A stretch of 64,000 bases of DNA, taken from NCBI GenBank assembly GCA_031375105.1, contig JANMHJ010000062.1, positions 1 to 64,000 on the forward strand, in the 5' to 3' direction. Made by a program: the position numbers and the translations under genes. Under the pieces are notes generated by a model. The model had not been told where the DNA came from. It saw nothing but the letters and a program-made list of their open reading frames with translations, and searched no databases. This DNA is from JANMDU01 sp031375105 (lineage in GTDB: Bacteria; Pseudomonadota; Gammaproteobacteria; Burkholderiales; Burkholderiaceae_C). This document shows positions 51,711 to 59,684 of the stretch, one piece after another (position 1 is the first letter of the stretch; each line of letters opens with the position of its first letter).

Positions 51711-52721
51711 TCAAACGCTAGCTGCCAAAGGGGCCTTGAGTGCTTCTAAGGTGTCGTGAGCCTGCTGGTCTGCATGATAAGAGCTGCGCACCATCGCGCC
51801 AACAGCGGCGTGCGTGAAGCCCATTTTGTAAGCCTCGGCTTCAAACATTTTGAAAACGTCTGGGTGCACATAGCGCTTGACCGGCAGGTGTGACATGGAA
51901 GGGGCGAGGTATTGGCCGATGGTGAGCATGTCGATGTTGTGCTCGCGCATGTCGCGCATCACAGCCAAGATTTCTTCATCTGTCTCGCCCAAGCCGACCA
52001 TGATGCCGCTTTTGGTGGGGACGTTGGGATGCAGGGCTTTGAATTTTTTGAGCAGGTTGAGGCTGAAAGCGTAATCTGAGCCGGGGCGGGCTTGTTTGTA
52101 GAGGCGCGCGGTGGTTTCTAGATTGTGGTTCATCACATCGGGCGGCGCGGCCTTCAAGATGTCTAAGGCGCGGTCATCGCGGCCACGGAAATCGGGCACG
52201 AGCACTTCGATGGTGGTTTGCGGGGAGAGTTCGCGGATTTTGCGGATGCATAGGGCGAAATGGCCGGCGCCGCCGTCGCGCAAATCATCGCGATCCACGC
52301 TGGTGATGACGACGTATTTGAGCTTCAAAGCGGCGATGGTTTTGGCCAGATTCAAAGGCTCATCTTGATCGAGTGGATCAGGCCGGCCATGGCCGACATC
52401 GCAAAACGGGCAGCGGCGGGTGCATTTGTCGCCCATGATCATGAAGGTGGCCGTGCCTTTGCCGAAGCATTCACCGATGTTGGGGCAAGAGGCTTCTTCG
52501 CATACGGTGTGCAGCTTGTGCTCACGCAGGATTTGCTTGATTTCGTAGAAGCGGGTGGTGGGGCTGCCTGCTTTGACGCGAATCCAATCGGGCTTCTTTA
52601 AAAGCTCGCCTTGCTCCACCTTGATCGGGATGCGGGAGAGCTTAGCCCCTGCTTTTTGTTTGGCCAGAGGGTTGTAATTCTCAGCGGTTTGGGCTTCGCG
52701 GACGACTTCTAGGGTACTCAT
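51711..52721 (-). CDS. lipA: Lipoyl synthase LipA
   Basis: LipA is a radical-SAM enzyme that inserts two sulfurs into octanoyl groups. The 336-residue product has both cysteine sets: CEEASCPNIGECFGKGTATF (auxiliary cluster) and CTRRCPFCDVGHGRP (radical SAM CxxxCxxC), and the conserved VVITSVDRDDLRDGGA. It lies about 37 kb from lipB, on the same strand, although the two genes are usually neighbours in betaproteobacteria. The downstream gene is the SWIM-SNF2 helicase. Confidence 0.97.
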   Translation of the reverse strand: MSTLEVVREAQTAENYNPLAKQKAGAKLSRIPIKVEQGELLKKPDWIRVKAGSPTTRFYEIKQILREHKLHTVCEEASCPNIGECFGKGTATFMIMGDKCTRRCPFCDVGHGRPDPLDQDEPLNLAKTIAALKLKYVVITSVDRDDLRDGGAGHFALCIRKIRELSPQTTIEVLVPDFRGRDDRALDILKAAPPDVMNHNLETTARLYKQARPGSDYAFSLNLLKKFKALHPNVPTKSGIMVGLGETDEEILAVMRDMREHNIDMLTIGQYLAPSMSHLPVKRYVHPDVFKMFEAEAYKMGFTHAAVGAMVRSSYHADQQAHDTLEALKAPLAASV

Positions 52722-52763
52722 AGCGCTATTTTACGCGCCCGGCCAAGGGCGCGTCATCGCTGG

Positions 52764-52831
52764 GTTTTTAAGCAAAATAGGCCTCTGGCCGTTATATATT
52801 GTGCGTAGGGCGCTATGAATTTAATAGTATG
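52764..52831 (+). repeat. Dispersed repeat family A, copy 14 (intergenic)
   Basis: GTTTTTAAGCAAAATAGGCC, TCTGGCCGTTATATATTGTG and GGGCGCTATGAATTTAATAG: a full, well-kept copy between lipA and the cyclic-nucleotide-binding gene. Confidence 0.9.
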
Positions 52832-52885
52832 CTAGGGGGCTTCAGAAAACACGTGCCGCAGCAGCGCAGTGCCCCAGCAGGGCTA

Positions 52886-53506
52886 TTAGGTGGGCATCAG
52901 CTGGTCAATCTCTTGCTGCATGGCCTGCGTGAGCTGGGCGTAGAGCTTGAGCTTCTCGGCGGTATCGCGCAAACGCTCGGCGATGCGCAGGCTGATGGAC
53001 ATCATGAATTTTGCGCCGATGGCGGGATGCTCGTTGATGAGCTGCTCCAGCGCACCTCGCGTAAATATGGCGGCCCGCACTTCGCTGGTGGCGGTGCAGG
53101 TGGCCGAGCGGGGCTCGCCGTCCACAATGCCCATCTCCCCGAGCAAGCTACCCGCGCCGAGAACGGCGGTGGTCACCGGTGTGGTGCGGCTGACAACGAT
53201 GCTCTCCACGGTGACCTCGCCGTCGAGCACGAGCACCATGTAATCGGTGTTGTTTTTGTCGCCTTCTTGGATGAAGACGGTGCCTTCGGGGAATTTGCGT
53301 GGGCTCATATAGCTCACCACGATGCGCGCCTCATCTAGGCTCAGCTGCATCATGGCGGTGGGCGCGGTGAGCAGCTCGGCGGCCAGCTCAGCACTGTCTG
53401 AGCCCTTGGTCTTGAGCATGCGCTCAACCAATTCCTCGTCGAGCACCGTTTGTTGTTCGGTTTCGCTGAAGGCTTCGGGGGTGCGTGAGAAGAGCTTTTT
53501 GAACAT
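52886..53506 (-). CDS. Cyclic-nucleotide-binding domain protein without DNA-binding domain
   Basis: The 206-residue protein has a CAP-type nucleotide-binding fold: FPEGTVFIQEGDKNNTDYMV, LGAGSLLGEMGIVDGEPRSA (phosphate-binding cassette GEMGIVDGEPRSA), and a helical tail. It lacks a Crp helix-turn-helix, so it is a sensor or adaptor rather than a transcription factor. The gene is divergent from metH, with its start 142 bases from that of metH. Confidence 0.88.
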   Translation of the reverse strand: MFKKLFSRTPEAFSETEQQTVLDEELVERMLKTKGSDSAELAAELLTAPTAMMQLSLDEARIVVSYMSPRKFPEGTVFIQEGDKNNTDYMVLVLDGEVTVESIVVSRTTPVTTAVLGAGSLLGEMGIVDGEPRSATCTATSEVRAAIFTRGALEQLINEHPAIGAKFMMSISLRIAERLRDTAEKLKLYAQLTQAMQQEIDQLMPT

Positions 53507-53537
53507 GACAACGTGTTTATAGCGTTAAAATCACCTT

Positions 53538-53620
53538 CCTCCAAGGAGCGTTGCAGCAAATTTCGTGTTTTAGGCCGAATTTGCCAGGCTTGGAGGCATC
53601 TCTTGCACAACCGCGCTCAC
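53538..53620 (+). promoter_or_regulatory. SAH riboswitch upstream of metH
   Basis: CTCCAAG (53539-53545) pairs with CTTGGAG (53589-53595), GCAAATT (53556-53562) with AATTTGC (53578-53584), and GAGCG (53546-53550) can form a pseudoknot with CGCTC (53614-53618). The motif order GGAGCGTTGCA ... CCAGGCTTGGAG ... GCACAACCGCGCTCAC matches the S-adenosylhomocysteine riboswitch consensus. SAH riboswitches switch on ahcY, metH or metF when SAH builds up. The metH start is 29 bases downstream. Confidence 0.9.
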
Positions 53621-53648
53621 CGAACGATCTTTGATTCAGGTGAGCTCC

Positions 53649-56459
53649 GTGTCTGCTAATACTACTGTACCCGCTACCCCTTGCGTTCTTCCGATGATGC
53701 TTTCTGGCCTTGAGCCGGTGAAGATCGGCCAAGGCACGCTGTTTGTCAACGTGGGCGAGCGCACCAATGTGACGGGTTCCAAAGCCTTCGCCCGCATGAT
53801 TTTGAATGGTGAATACGAGCAGGCGCTGGCTGTGGCTCGCCAGCAGGTAGAAAACGGGGCGCAGATCATTGATATCAACATGGACGAAGCCATGTTGGAC
53901 AGCGAAGCGGCAATGGTGAAATTTTTGAAGCTGATTGCCAGCGAGCCCGACATTGCGCGCGTGCCGATCATGATTGATTCCAGCAAATGGAGCGTGATCG
54001 AGGCGGGGCTGCGTTGCATTCAGGGCAAGGGCATCGTGAATTCGATCTCGATGAAAGAGGGCTTGGAAGCTTTCAAGCATCAAGCAAATTTGCTGCGTCG
54101 TTATGGCGCTGCTGCTGTGGTGATGGCGTTTGATGAAAAAGGCCAGGCCGACACCTATGCCCGCAAGATTGAGATTTGCGAGAAGGCCTATCGCGTGTTG
54201 GTCGATGAGGTGGGATTTCCGCCGGAAGACATTATTTTTGATCCGAACATTTTTGCGATTGCTACTGGCATTGAAGAGCACAACAACTACGCGGTGGATT
54301 TCATAGAGGCCACGCGCTGGATCAAGGCGAATTTGCCGGGTGCGAAGGTCTCAGGCGGCGTATCGAATGTGAGCTTTTCATTCCGTGGCAACGACCATGT
54401 GCGCGAAGCGATTCACACCGTGTTTCTCTACCACGCGATCCAAGCCGGCATGGACATGGGAATTGTGAACGCGGGGCAACTGGGCGTGTATGAGCAGATT
54501 GATCCACAGATGCGCGAGCTGGTGGAAGATGTGGTGTTGAACCGCGATCCAGAGGCTGGCGAGAAACTGGTGGCTGCAGCCGAGGGGCTCAAGGGCGCAG
54601 CGAAAGACGAATCCACCCGCCTCATCTGGCGCGAAAAAGATGTGAATGGCCGCTTGGCGCACGCGCTGATTCACGGCATCACGGATTTCATCGTGGTGGA
54701 TACCGAAGAGAGCTACCAAGCCATTAAAGCCACAGGCGGGCGGCCCCTGCATGTGATTGAAGGGCCGCTGATGGACGGCATGAATGTGGTGGGTGATTTG
54801 TTTGGGCAGGGCAAGATGTTTTTGCCGCAAGTGGTGAAAAGCGCGCGGGTGATGAAGCAAGCCGTGGCGCATTTGCTGCCGTATATTGAAGCCGAAAAGC
54901 TGCTGATGGAGGCGGCGGGGCAAGATGTGCGCACCAAAGGCAAGATCATCATTGCGACGGTGAAAGGCGATGTGCATGACATTGGCAAGAACATCGTCAC
55001 CGTTGTTTTGCAATGCAATAACTTTGACGTGGTGAACATGGGCGTGATGGTGCCTTGCCATGAGATTTTGGCGCGAGCGAAAGTCGAAGGCGCAGACATC
55101 GTCGGGCTCTCTGGGCTGATCACGCCGTCACTTGAAGAAATGCAATACGTGGCTGCCGAGATGCAGAAAGACGATCACTTCCGAATTAAGAAAATCCCGC
55201 TGCTGATCGGCGGTGCCACCTGCTCTAGAGTCCACACGGCCGTAAAGATCGCGCCGCATTACGAAGGCCCAGTGGTGTATGTGCCCGATGCTTCGCGCAG
55301 TGTGGGCGTGGCGCAGAGTTTGCTGTCTGAGCAGGCGACGAAATTTATTGCCGATCTCGAAGCGGATTACGCGCATGTGCGCGAGCTGCATGCGAACAAA
55401 AAACAAACGCCCATGTGGCCACTGGCCAAAGCGCGCGCCAACAAAACGCCGCTCGACTGGGCGGCTTACACACCCCCTGCCCCCAAATTCATTGGCCGCC
55501 GTGTCTTCAAGAATTTTGATTTGACGGAGCTCGCCAAATACATCGATTGGGGCCCGTTTTTCCAGACTTGGGATTTGGCTGGGCCCTTCCCGCAGATTTT
55601 GAAAGACGAAGTGGTGGGCACGGAAGCGGTGCGCGTGTTTGCCGATGGCAAACGCATGCTACAACGCCTGATCGAAGGCCGCTGGCTCACAGCTTCGGGC
55701 GTGATCGGCCTGTATCCCGCGAACAGCGTGGGTGATGATATTGAAATCTATGCCGATGAATCGCGCAGCGAGAAACTGATGACTTGGCACGGCCTGCGCC
55801 AGCAAACCGAGAAGCAGATGATCGATGGCGTGATGCGCCCGAGCCGCTGCTTGAGTGACTTCATCGCACCGCGCGATGCTACACCAAACGCTCCTAAAAT
55901 AATAGCAAACAATGCAGATAATATAACGGGCAACAGCTCAAAAGGCTTAAAAAATCAAGATTACATCGGTATCTTCGCCGTCACGGCTGGCATTGGCGTA
56001 GAAAAGAAAGAAAAATTCTTCAACGATGACCTAGACGACTACAGCGCCATCATGCTCAAAGCTTTGGCTGATCGCTTGGCCGAAGCCTTCGCCGAGATGC
56101 TGCACCATCGCGTGCGCACCGATCTCTGGGGCTACGCGAAAGACGAAGCCTTCTCGCCCGAAGAACTCATCGCCGAAAAATACCAAGGCATCCGCCCCGC
56201 CCCCGGCTATCCCGCTTGCCCGGATCACAGCCCCAAGCGCGACATGTTCCGCGTCTTGCAATGCGAAGACATCGGCATGGCTCTGACGGAGAGCCTGGCC
56301 ATGACCCCCGCAGCCAGCGTGAGCGGTTTCATGCTCAGCCACCCGACAAGCCAATACTTCAACGTCGGCAAAATCGGCGACGACCAAGTTAAGGATTTGG
56401 CTGCACGGCGCGGCGAGACGCAAGAGCAACTGCAGAGATTGCTTGCGCCGAATTTGTGA
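53649..56459 (+). CDS. metH: Methionine synthase, cobalamin-dependent, C-terminal modules
   Basis: The 936-residue protein has the pterin-binding domain (VNVGERTNVTGSKAF), the cobalamin-binding domain with DVHDIGKN at 441-448, and the reactivation domain with RPAPGYPACPDH at about 849-860. The N-terminal homocysteine-binding module of full-length MetH is missing. Burkholderiales often encode that module as a separate gene, but none lies next to it here. GTG at 53649 with AGGTGAG four bases ahead is preferred over an upstream TTG at 53631. A SAH riboswitch precedes it, and a family A repeat encodes residues about 748-769. Confidence 0.93.
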   Translation: MSANTTVPATPCVLPMMLSGLEPVKIGQGTLFVNVGERTNVTGSKAFARMILNGEYEQALAVARQQVENGAQIIDINMDEAMLDSEAAMVKFLKLIASEPDIARVPIMIDSSKWSVIEAGLRCIQGKGIVNSISMKEGLEAFKHQANLLRRYGAAAVVMAFDEKGQADTYARKIEICEKAYRVLVDEVGFPPEDIIFDPNIFAIATGIEEHNNYAVDFIEATRWIKANLPGAKVSGGVSNVSFSFRGNDHVREAIHTVFLYHAIQAGMDMGIVNAGQLGVYEQIDPQMRELVEDVVLNRDPEAGEKLVAAAEGLKGAAKDESTRLIWREKDVNGRLAHALIHGITDFIVVDTEESYQAIKATGGRPLHVIEGPLMDGMNVVGDLFGQGKMFLPQVVKSARVMKQAVAHLLPYIEAEKLLMEAAGQDVRTKGKIIIATVKGDVHDIGKNIVTVVLQCNNFDVVNMGVMVPCHEILARAKVEGADIVGLSGLITPSLEEMQYVAAEMQKDDHFRIKKIPLLIGGATCSRVHTAVKIAPHYEGPVVYVPDASRSVGVAQSLLSEQATKFIADLEADYAHVRELHANKKQTPMWPLAKARANKTPLDWAAYTPPAPKFIGRRVFKNFDLTELAKYIDWGPFFQTWDLAGPFPQILKDEVVGTEAVRVFADGKRMLQRLIEGRWLTASGVIGLYPANSVGDDIEIYADESRSEKLMTWHGLRQQTEKQMIDGVMRPSRCLSDFIAPRDATPNAPKIIANNADNITGNSSKGLKNQDYIGIFAVTAGIGVEKKEKFFNDDLDDYSAIMLKALADRLAEAFAEMLHHRVRTDLWGYAKDEAFSPEELIAEKYQGIRPAPGYPACPDHSPKRDMFRVLQCEDIGMALTESLAMTPAASVSGFMLSHPTSQYFNVGKIGDDQVKDLAARRGETQEQLQRLLAPNL
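55891..55957 (-). repeat. Dispersed repeat family A, copy 15 (inside metH)
   Basis: On the minus strand GATTTTTTAAGCCTTTTGAG, CTGTTGCCCGTTATATTATC and TGCATTGTTTGCTATTATTT follow the family core. In frame it encodes PKIIANNADNITGNSSKGL in an otherwise conserved part of MetH. Confidence 0.85.
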
Positions 56460-56472
56460 GTGACAGCAAAGC

Positions 56473-56500
56473 AAAAAGGCGCTGAATTCAGCGCCTTTTT
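56473..56500. terminator. Bidirectional terminator between metH and a GST gene
   Basis: A perfect palindrome with AAAAAGGCGCTGAA mirrored by TTCAGCGCCTTTTT gives a stem with a short loop, with an A-run on one side and a T-run on the other, so it can end transcripts from both convergent genes. The T-run continues as GTTTGC. Confidence 0.9.
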
Positions 56501-56515
56501 GTTTGCTCGAAACGA

Positions 56516-57124
56516 TTACTTGATCAAACCTTCCGCCTTCATCGCCTGCTGCACCGCTGGGCGGGCGGCGACTCTTTCGCGCAGGGCGAGGAGGTTTGTG
56601 TAGGGGGAAAGATCGAGCTTGACGAAGGCGGCCCAGTTGGTGACGTTGAAGAGGTAGCCGTCAGCCACGGTGAAATGATCGCCCATCAGGTATTGCTTGC
56701 CAGCGAGTTGCTCGTCCACCCATTTCAGGCGGCTGATCAGGCTGTCTTTGGCCATTTGCTGCGCTTCCACCGGCATGCCGGGTTTGAACAGGACACCGAA
56801 ACCTTTGTGCAGTTCGCTGGTGATGAAATTGAGCAGGCTTTGCAGTTTGTAGCGCTCGAGGGTGCCGTTGGCAGGAGCGAGCTTTTTCTCGGGGACCAGA
56901 TCTGCGATGTATTGCACGATGGCTGGGCCTTCGGTCAGGCGGGTGCCGTCGTCGAGTTCGAGCAAGGGCACGTAGCCCAGCGGGTTGATGGTGTAGTAAT
57001 CGGTGCCGTCGGCGAGTTGGTGAGTTTTGGTGCTGGCGAGCACGGCTTCGAATTTCAAACCGGCTTCATAGAGCGCGATGTGGGGCGACAGTGAGCACGC
57101 GGCGGGGGAATAGTAGAGTTTCAT
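56516..57124 (-). CDS. Glutathione S-transferase (GstA/beta-class-like)
   Basis: The 202-residue protein has the beta-class start MKLYYSPAACSLSPHIALYE with the conserved cysteine (Cys10), NPLGYVPLLELDDG, LTEGPAIVQYIADL, and the C-domain FTVADGYLFNVTNWAAFVKL. Bacterial beta-class GSTs carry the thiol on this Cys and bind glutathione. The ATG at 57124 begins exactly at the domain; the long upstream frame to 57616 is an antisense artefact of the AsmA-like gene. Confidence 0.95.
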   Translation of the reverse strand: MKLYYSPAACSLSPHIALYEAGLKFEAVLASTKTHQLADGTDYYTINPLGYVPLLELDDGTRLTEGPAIVQYIADLVPEKKLAPANGTLERYKLQSLLNFITSELHKGFGVLFKPGMPVEAQQMAKDSLISRLKWVDEQLAGKQYLMGDHFTVADGYLFNVTNWAAFVKLDLSPYTNLLALRERVAARPAVQQAMKAEGLIK

Positions 57125-57290
57125 GGTCGTCCTTAGAAAAAATCTTGAGGCTGCATGGTAGCGGGAAAGAGACTTCTTTGCTGACGAGCTTGAAACAGTG
57201 GCAAAGGGCTGGGGTTCGATAGCAGATGATATGTTGGCGGGGCACAATACCCTCTTGCTCCCCCACTTTGCTGTAGGCCTTCTTGTGATC

Positions 57291-58634
57291 ATGAAACGTG
57301 TTTTGAAATTTGCGCTCAGTGCACTGCTTGCTACGGTGTTACTTCTTGCCGCAGCGGCGGGCGTGCTGGCTTGGTGGCTTTCGGGCGATGGGCCGCGTGT
57401 ACAGTTGCAGGTGCTGGCCAGTGACAAGCTGGGTGTGCCGGTGACGGTGGGCAAGCTCTCGCTGGATGTGTGGCCGCTGCCTGCGGTGGCGCTAAGCGAT
57501 GTGGCACTGGCGACGGCTTCGCCGCTCACGGCGCTGCGTATCCAGCTGCGGCCAGCGTGGCGCAAGCTGCTGGGTTGGGGCGGTGCGCGGGAGCTGGAGA
57601 TAGCGTCGCTCTCCATCCAAGGCTTGCGCTTGCCACAAAAGGGCTTGGATCAACTGACCCTGTTACTATCAAAAAATGAGCGCTCTGCACAGGAAATACG
57701 TGGGCAAGCAGCGCAAAAGGCTTCATATACACAGCTTGACGCGGTAGCTGCGCCTGCTTGGGTGGTGGGCTTGCTGGCCATTCCGCAGCACATCCGCTTG
57801 CAAGATGTGGTGTGGCAGTCTGCCACCGGCGAAACGCTCGCACTGTCGGGCGATGTGCACTTGAGCGCGGCGCGTGATGAGGCAGATGTGGATTTACAGT
57901 TGGGCGGCGGCACGATTCGCGGCCCACTGCGTTTGACGCGGGCTGTTGTGACGGGGGCTGCTGCGAAAGCGCAAGCCCCATGGCTACTGCGCGGCGAGCT
58001 GAAAACGCGCGACTTGGATTTGACGGCCTTGCCCGGCGTGCGTGCGCGTATGTCGGGGCGGCTGGAAGCGACGACGACGCTGGATGCCTCGGCGGCGCAG
58101 CTTGCTGGTTTGGGCGCGGCGCTGCAAACGCGCACGCCCTTTACCGTGAGCGCTGCGGTGATCAAAGGCATTGATCTGGCCAAAGCCGTGCGCACACTGG
58201 GCCTGTCCCGTGGCGGCGAGACGGTATTGCAGCAGCTGTCTGGCAACCTGGCGACGCGCGGCTCGGGCGCAGCGATGCAGCTGACGCTTTCCGAGCTGCA
58301 AGCCAAGTCGAGCATTTTGCTGGCACGCGGCGCAGTGAGCGTGGGCGAGGCAAGCAGCCCCGGCGCACCGCGTGCTTTGTATGGCAAGGTGGATGTGGAT
58401 TTGACGGCGGGTGATGGCAAGCTTGGCCAAGCGGTTGGGCAACTGGTGGGCATTCCCCTAGAGATCAGCGGCACGACCGCGGCGCCTCAGGTGCAGCCCA
58501 CACGCGGTGCCATGATTGGCGGCGCAATTGGTTCGGTGATGGCCCCGGTGATTGGCACGGGCGCTGGCGCAAAACTGGGCGACAAAGCGGCTACGAAACT
58601 AGGCAGCTGGAAAGACAAGCTGTTTGGGAAGTGA
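57291..58634 (+). CDS. AsmA-family protein
   Basis: The 447-residue protein has one N-terminal membrane segment (FALSALLATVLLLAAAAGVL) followed by a long beta-rich periplasmic part of AsmA type (LGVPVTVGKLSLDVWPLPAV, QLGGGTIRGPLRLTRAVVTG), and a glycine/alanine-rich end with GGAIGSVMAPVIGTGAGAKL. AsmA-like proteins bridge the envelope and move phospholipids to the outer membrane. A family A repeat encodes residues about 125-144. The ATG at 57291 starts the signal anchor. Confidence 0.85.
   Translation: MKRVLKFALSALLATVLLLAAAAGVLAWWLSGDGPRVQLQVLASDKLGVPVTVGKLSLDVWPLPAVALSDVALATASPLTALRIQLRPAWRKLLGWGGARELEIASLSIQGLRLPQKGLDQLTLLLSKNERSAQEIRGQAAQKASYTQLDAVAAPAWVVGLLAIPQHIRLQDVVWQSATGETLALSGDVHLSAARDEADVDLQLGGGTIRGPLRLTRAVVTGAAAKAQAPWLLRGELKTRDLDLTALPGVRARMSGRLEATTTLDASAAQLAGLGAALQTRTPFTVSAAVIKGIDLAKAVRTLGLSRGGETVLQQLSGNLATRGSGAAMQLTLSELQAKSSILLARGAVSVGEASSPGAPRALYGKVDVDLTAGDGKLGQAVGQLVGIPLEISGTTAAPQVQPTRGAMIGGAIGSVMAPVIGTGAGAKLGDKAATKLGSWKDKLFGK
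57663..57723 (-). repeat. Dispersed repeat family A, copy 16 (inside the AsmA-like gene, diverged)
   Basis: On the minus strand AAGCCTTTTGCGCTGCTTGC, CCACGTATTTCCTGTGCAGA and GCGCTCATTTTTTGATAGTA retain the family order. In frame, it encodes SKNERSAQEIRGQAAQKAS. Confidence 0.65.
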
Positions 58635-58662
58635 TGGTTTGGCTAATGCGAATATCATTACC

Positions 58663-58838
58663 GATACCGGACGCAGAAGACGCAAAGGTTAGGCAGAAGA
58701 CGCAAAAAAGACAGAAGAAAAAATTCAAAAAATAGATTGTGATTCGATACAAACCAGGCGGCCCCTTTCTCTTTTTGGTATTCCCTCTGCGTAACCTCTG
58801 CGTTTTTTGCGTCCGGTATTGGCATCGTATTGGTATTT
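58663..58838. repeat. Repeat family B inverted pair downstream of the AsmA-like gene
   Basis: ATACCGGACGCAGAAGACGC at the left and its inverse GCGTTTTTTGCGTCCGGTAT at the right frame a 100-base spacer. Arms also share CAAAGGTTA/TAACCTCTG. The transcript would fold into a long imperfect hairpin; the unit has no gene. Confidence 0.75.
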
Positions 58839-58839
58839 T

Positions 58840-58905
58840 TAACACCAAAAGTGCTTGTAGCCGTTATAGAATAAGCGCCTAATGCTACGAAATATATAGC
58901 AAGTA
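58840..58905 (+). repeat. Dispersed repeat family A, copy 17 (intergenic)
   Basis: GTGCTTGTAGCCGTTATAGA, ATAAGCGCCTAATGCTACGA and AATATATAGCA match the core. It is next to the lipocalin gene end. Confidence 0.8.
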
Positions 58906-58915
58906 GATGCTCAAC

Positions 58916-59494
58916 TCAAGGCAAATGCTTTTCTCGCACAAGCCGCGCAGGATCGTAGCCCTGCTCCTTTAGTTTGGACTCTATCGCTGCCCAGTCTGCT
59001 GCGGTCAATTGCGTTTCACGCGCCAGCACCCAGAGGAAATCTCGGCTGGGCTCGCCAACCACGGCGTAACGGTAATCTGGTGCAAGCTGAATGACCCAAT
59101 AATCACCCCACACATAAGGCAGCCATGCCAACCATTCCGGTGCGAAGCGCACTTGCAATTGTGGCGGTGTGAGTTGATTGTTGCTCAGAATGGTCGCGCG
59201 TGCGGGTCGGGCAAGGCCTTCGACTTGCATCTCTTTGCCCTCTGCCGTGCGGCATGCATTGACGACCTGCACCGTGCCACCGGGCAGCGGTGTGTATTGG
59301 GCATGGGTGTTGGAAGCGCAGGATTTTTGGAAGCGATTGGGATAGAGCGCAAGCTGATGCCAAGTGCCTTGGTAGCGCTGCAGATCAACACTGGGCACAG
59401 GGGAGAGCGGCTGCTTGAGCGATTCGATGCTTTGCGCGGTGGCTGTGAACGCTGCTGCGCAGGCGAGGATGGCAATCAGGAGGATGGGTTTCAT
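58916..59494 (-). CDS. Lipocalin-family protein (Blc-like), secreted
   Basis: The 192-residue protein has a signal peptide (ILLIAILACAAAFTATAQS) and the lipocalin start motif YQGTWHQLALYPNRFQKSCA, with a later YWVIQLAPDYRYAVVGEPSR stretch typical of Blc. Bacterial lipocalins bind lipids in the periplasm or outer membrane; this one lacks an obvious lipobox, so it may be soluble. It is downstream of rsmG in place of the usual parA, and family B inverted repeats flank both ends. Confidence 0.9.
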   Translation of the reverse strand: MKPILLIAILACAAAFTATAQSIESLKQPLSPVPSVDLQRYQGTWHQLALYPNRFQKSCASNTHAQYTPLPGGTVQVVNACRTAEGKEMQVEGLARPARATILSNNQLTPPQLQVRFAPEWLAWLPYVWGDYWVIQLAPDYRYAVVGEPSRDFLWVLARETQLTAADWAAIESKLKEQGYDPARLVREKHLP

Positions 59495-59524
59495 GCTGGC
59501 AATGTACTTGGTTTTGCTAGGTTG

Positions 59525-59672
59525 CTGAAGAATACCAATACCAATACCAATACCAATACCGGACGCAGAAGACGCAGAGGTTACGCAGCAGGAGTACCAG
59601 AAAGAAAAATACCCAAAACAAGTTTTCGAGTGCGTTTTTCTTTCTTTTTTGCGTCTTCTGCGTCTGGTATTT
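59525..59672. repeat. Repeat family B inverted pair with a hexamer run, before the lipocalin
   Basis: Five copies of AATACC in tandem (59531-59560) lead into GGACGCAGAAGACGCAGAGG, and the inverse GCGTCTTCTGCGTCTGGTAT follows about 90 bases later. It fills the gap between rsmG and the lipocalin gene and could fold into a long RNA hairpin. Confidence 0.75.
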
Positions 59673-59684
59673 GTCTTTTGATTC

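Noticed and set aside
56516..57616. A 366-residue frame extending the GST gene upstream
   Set aside because: The extra 160 residues are low-complexity antisense of the AsmA-like gene, and the GST domain begins exactly at the ATG at 57124.
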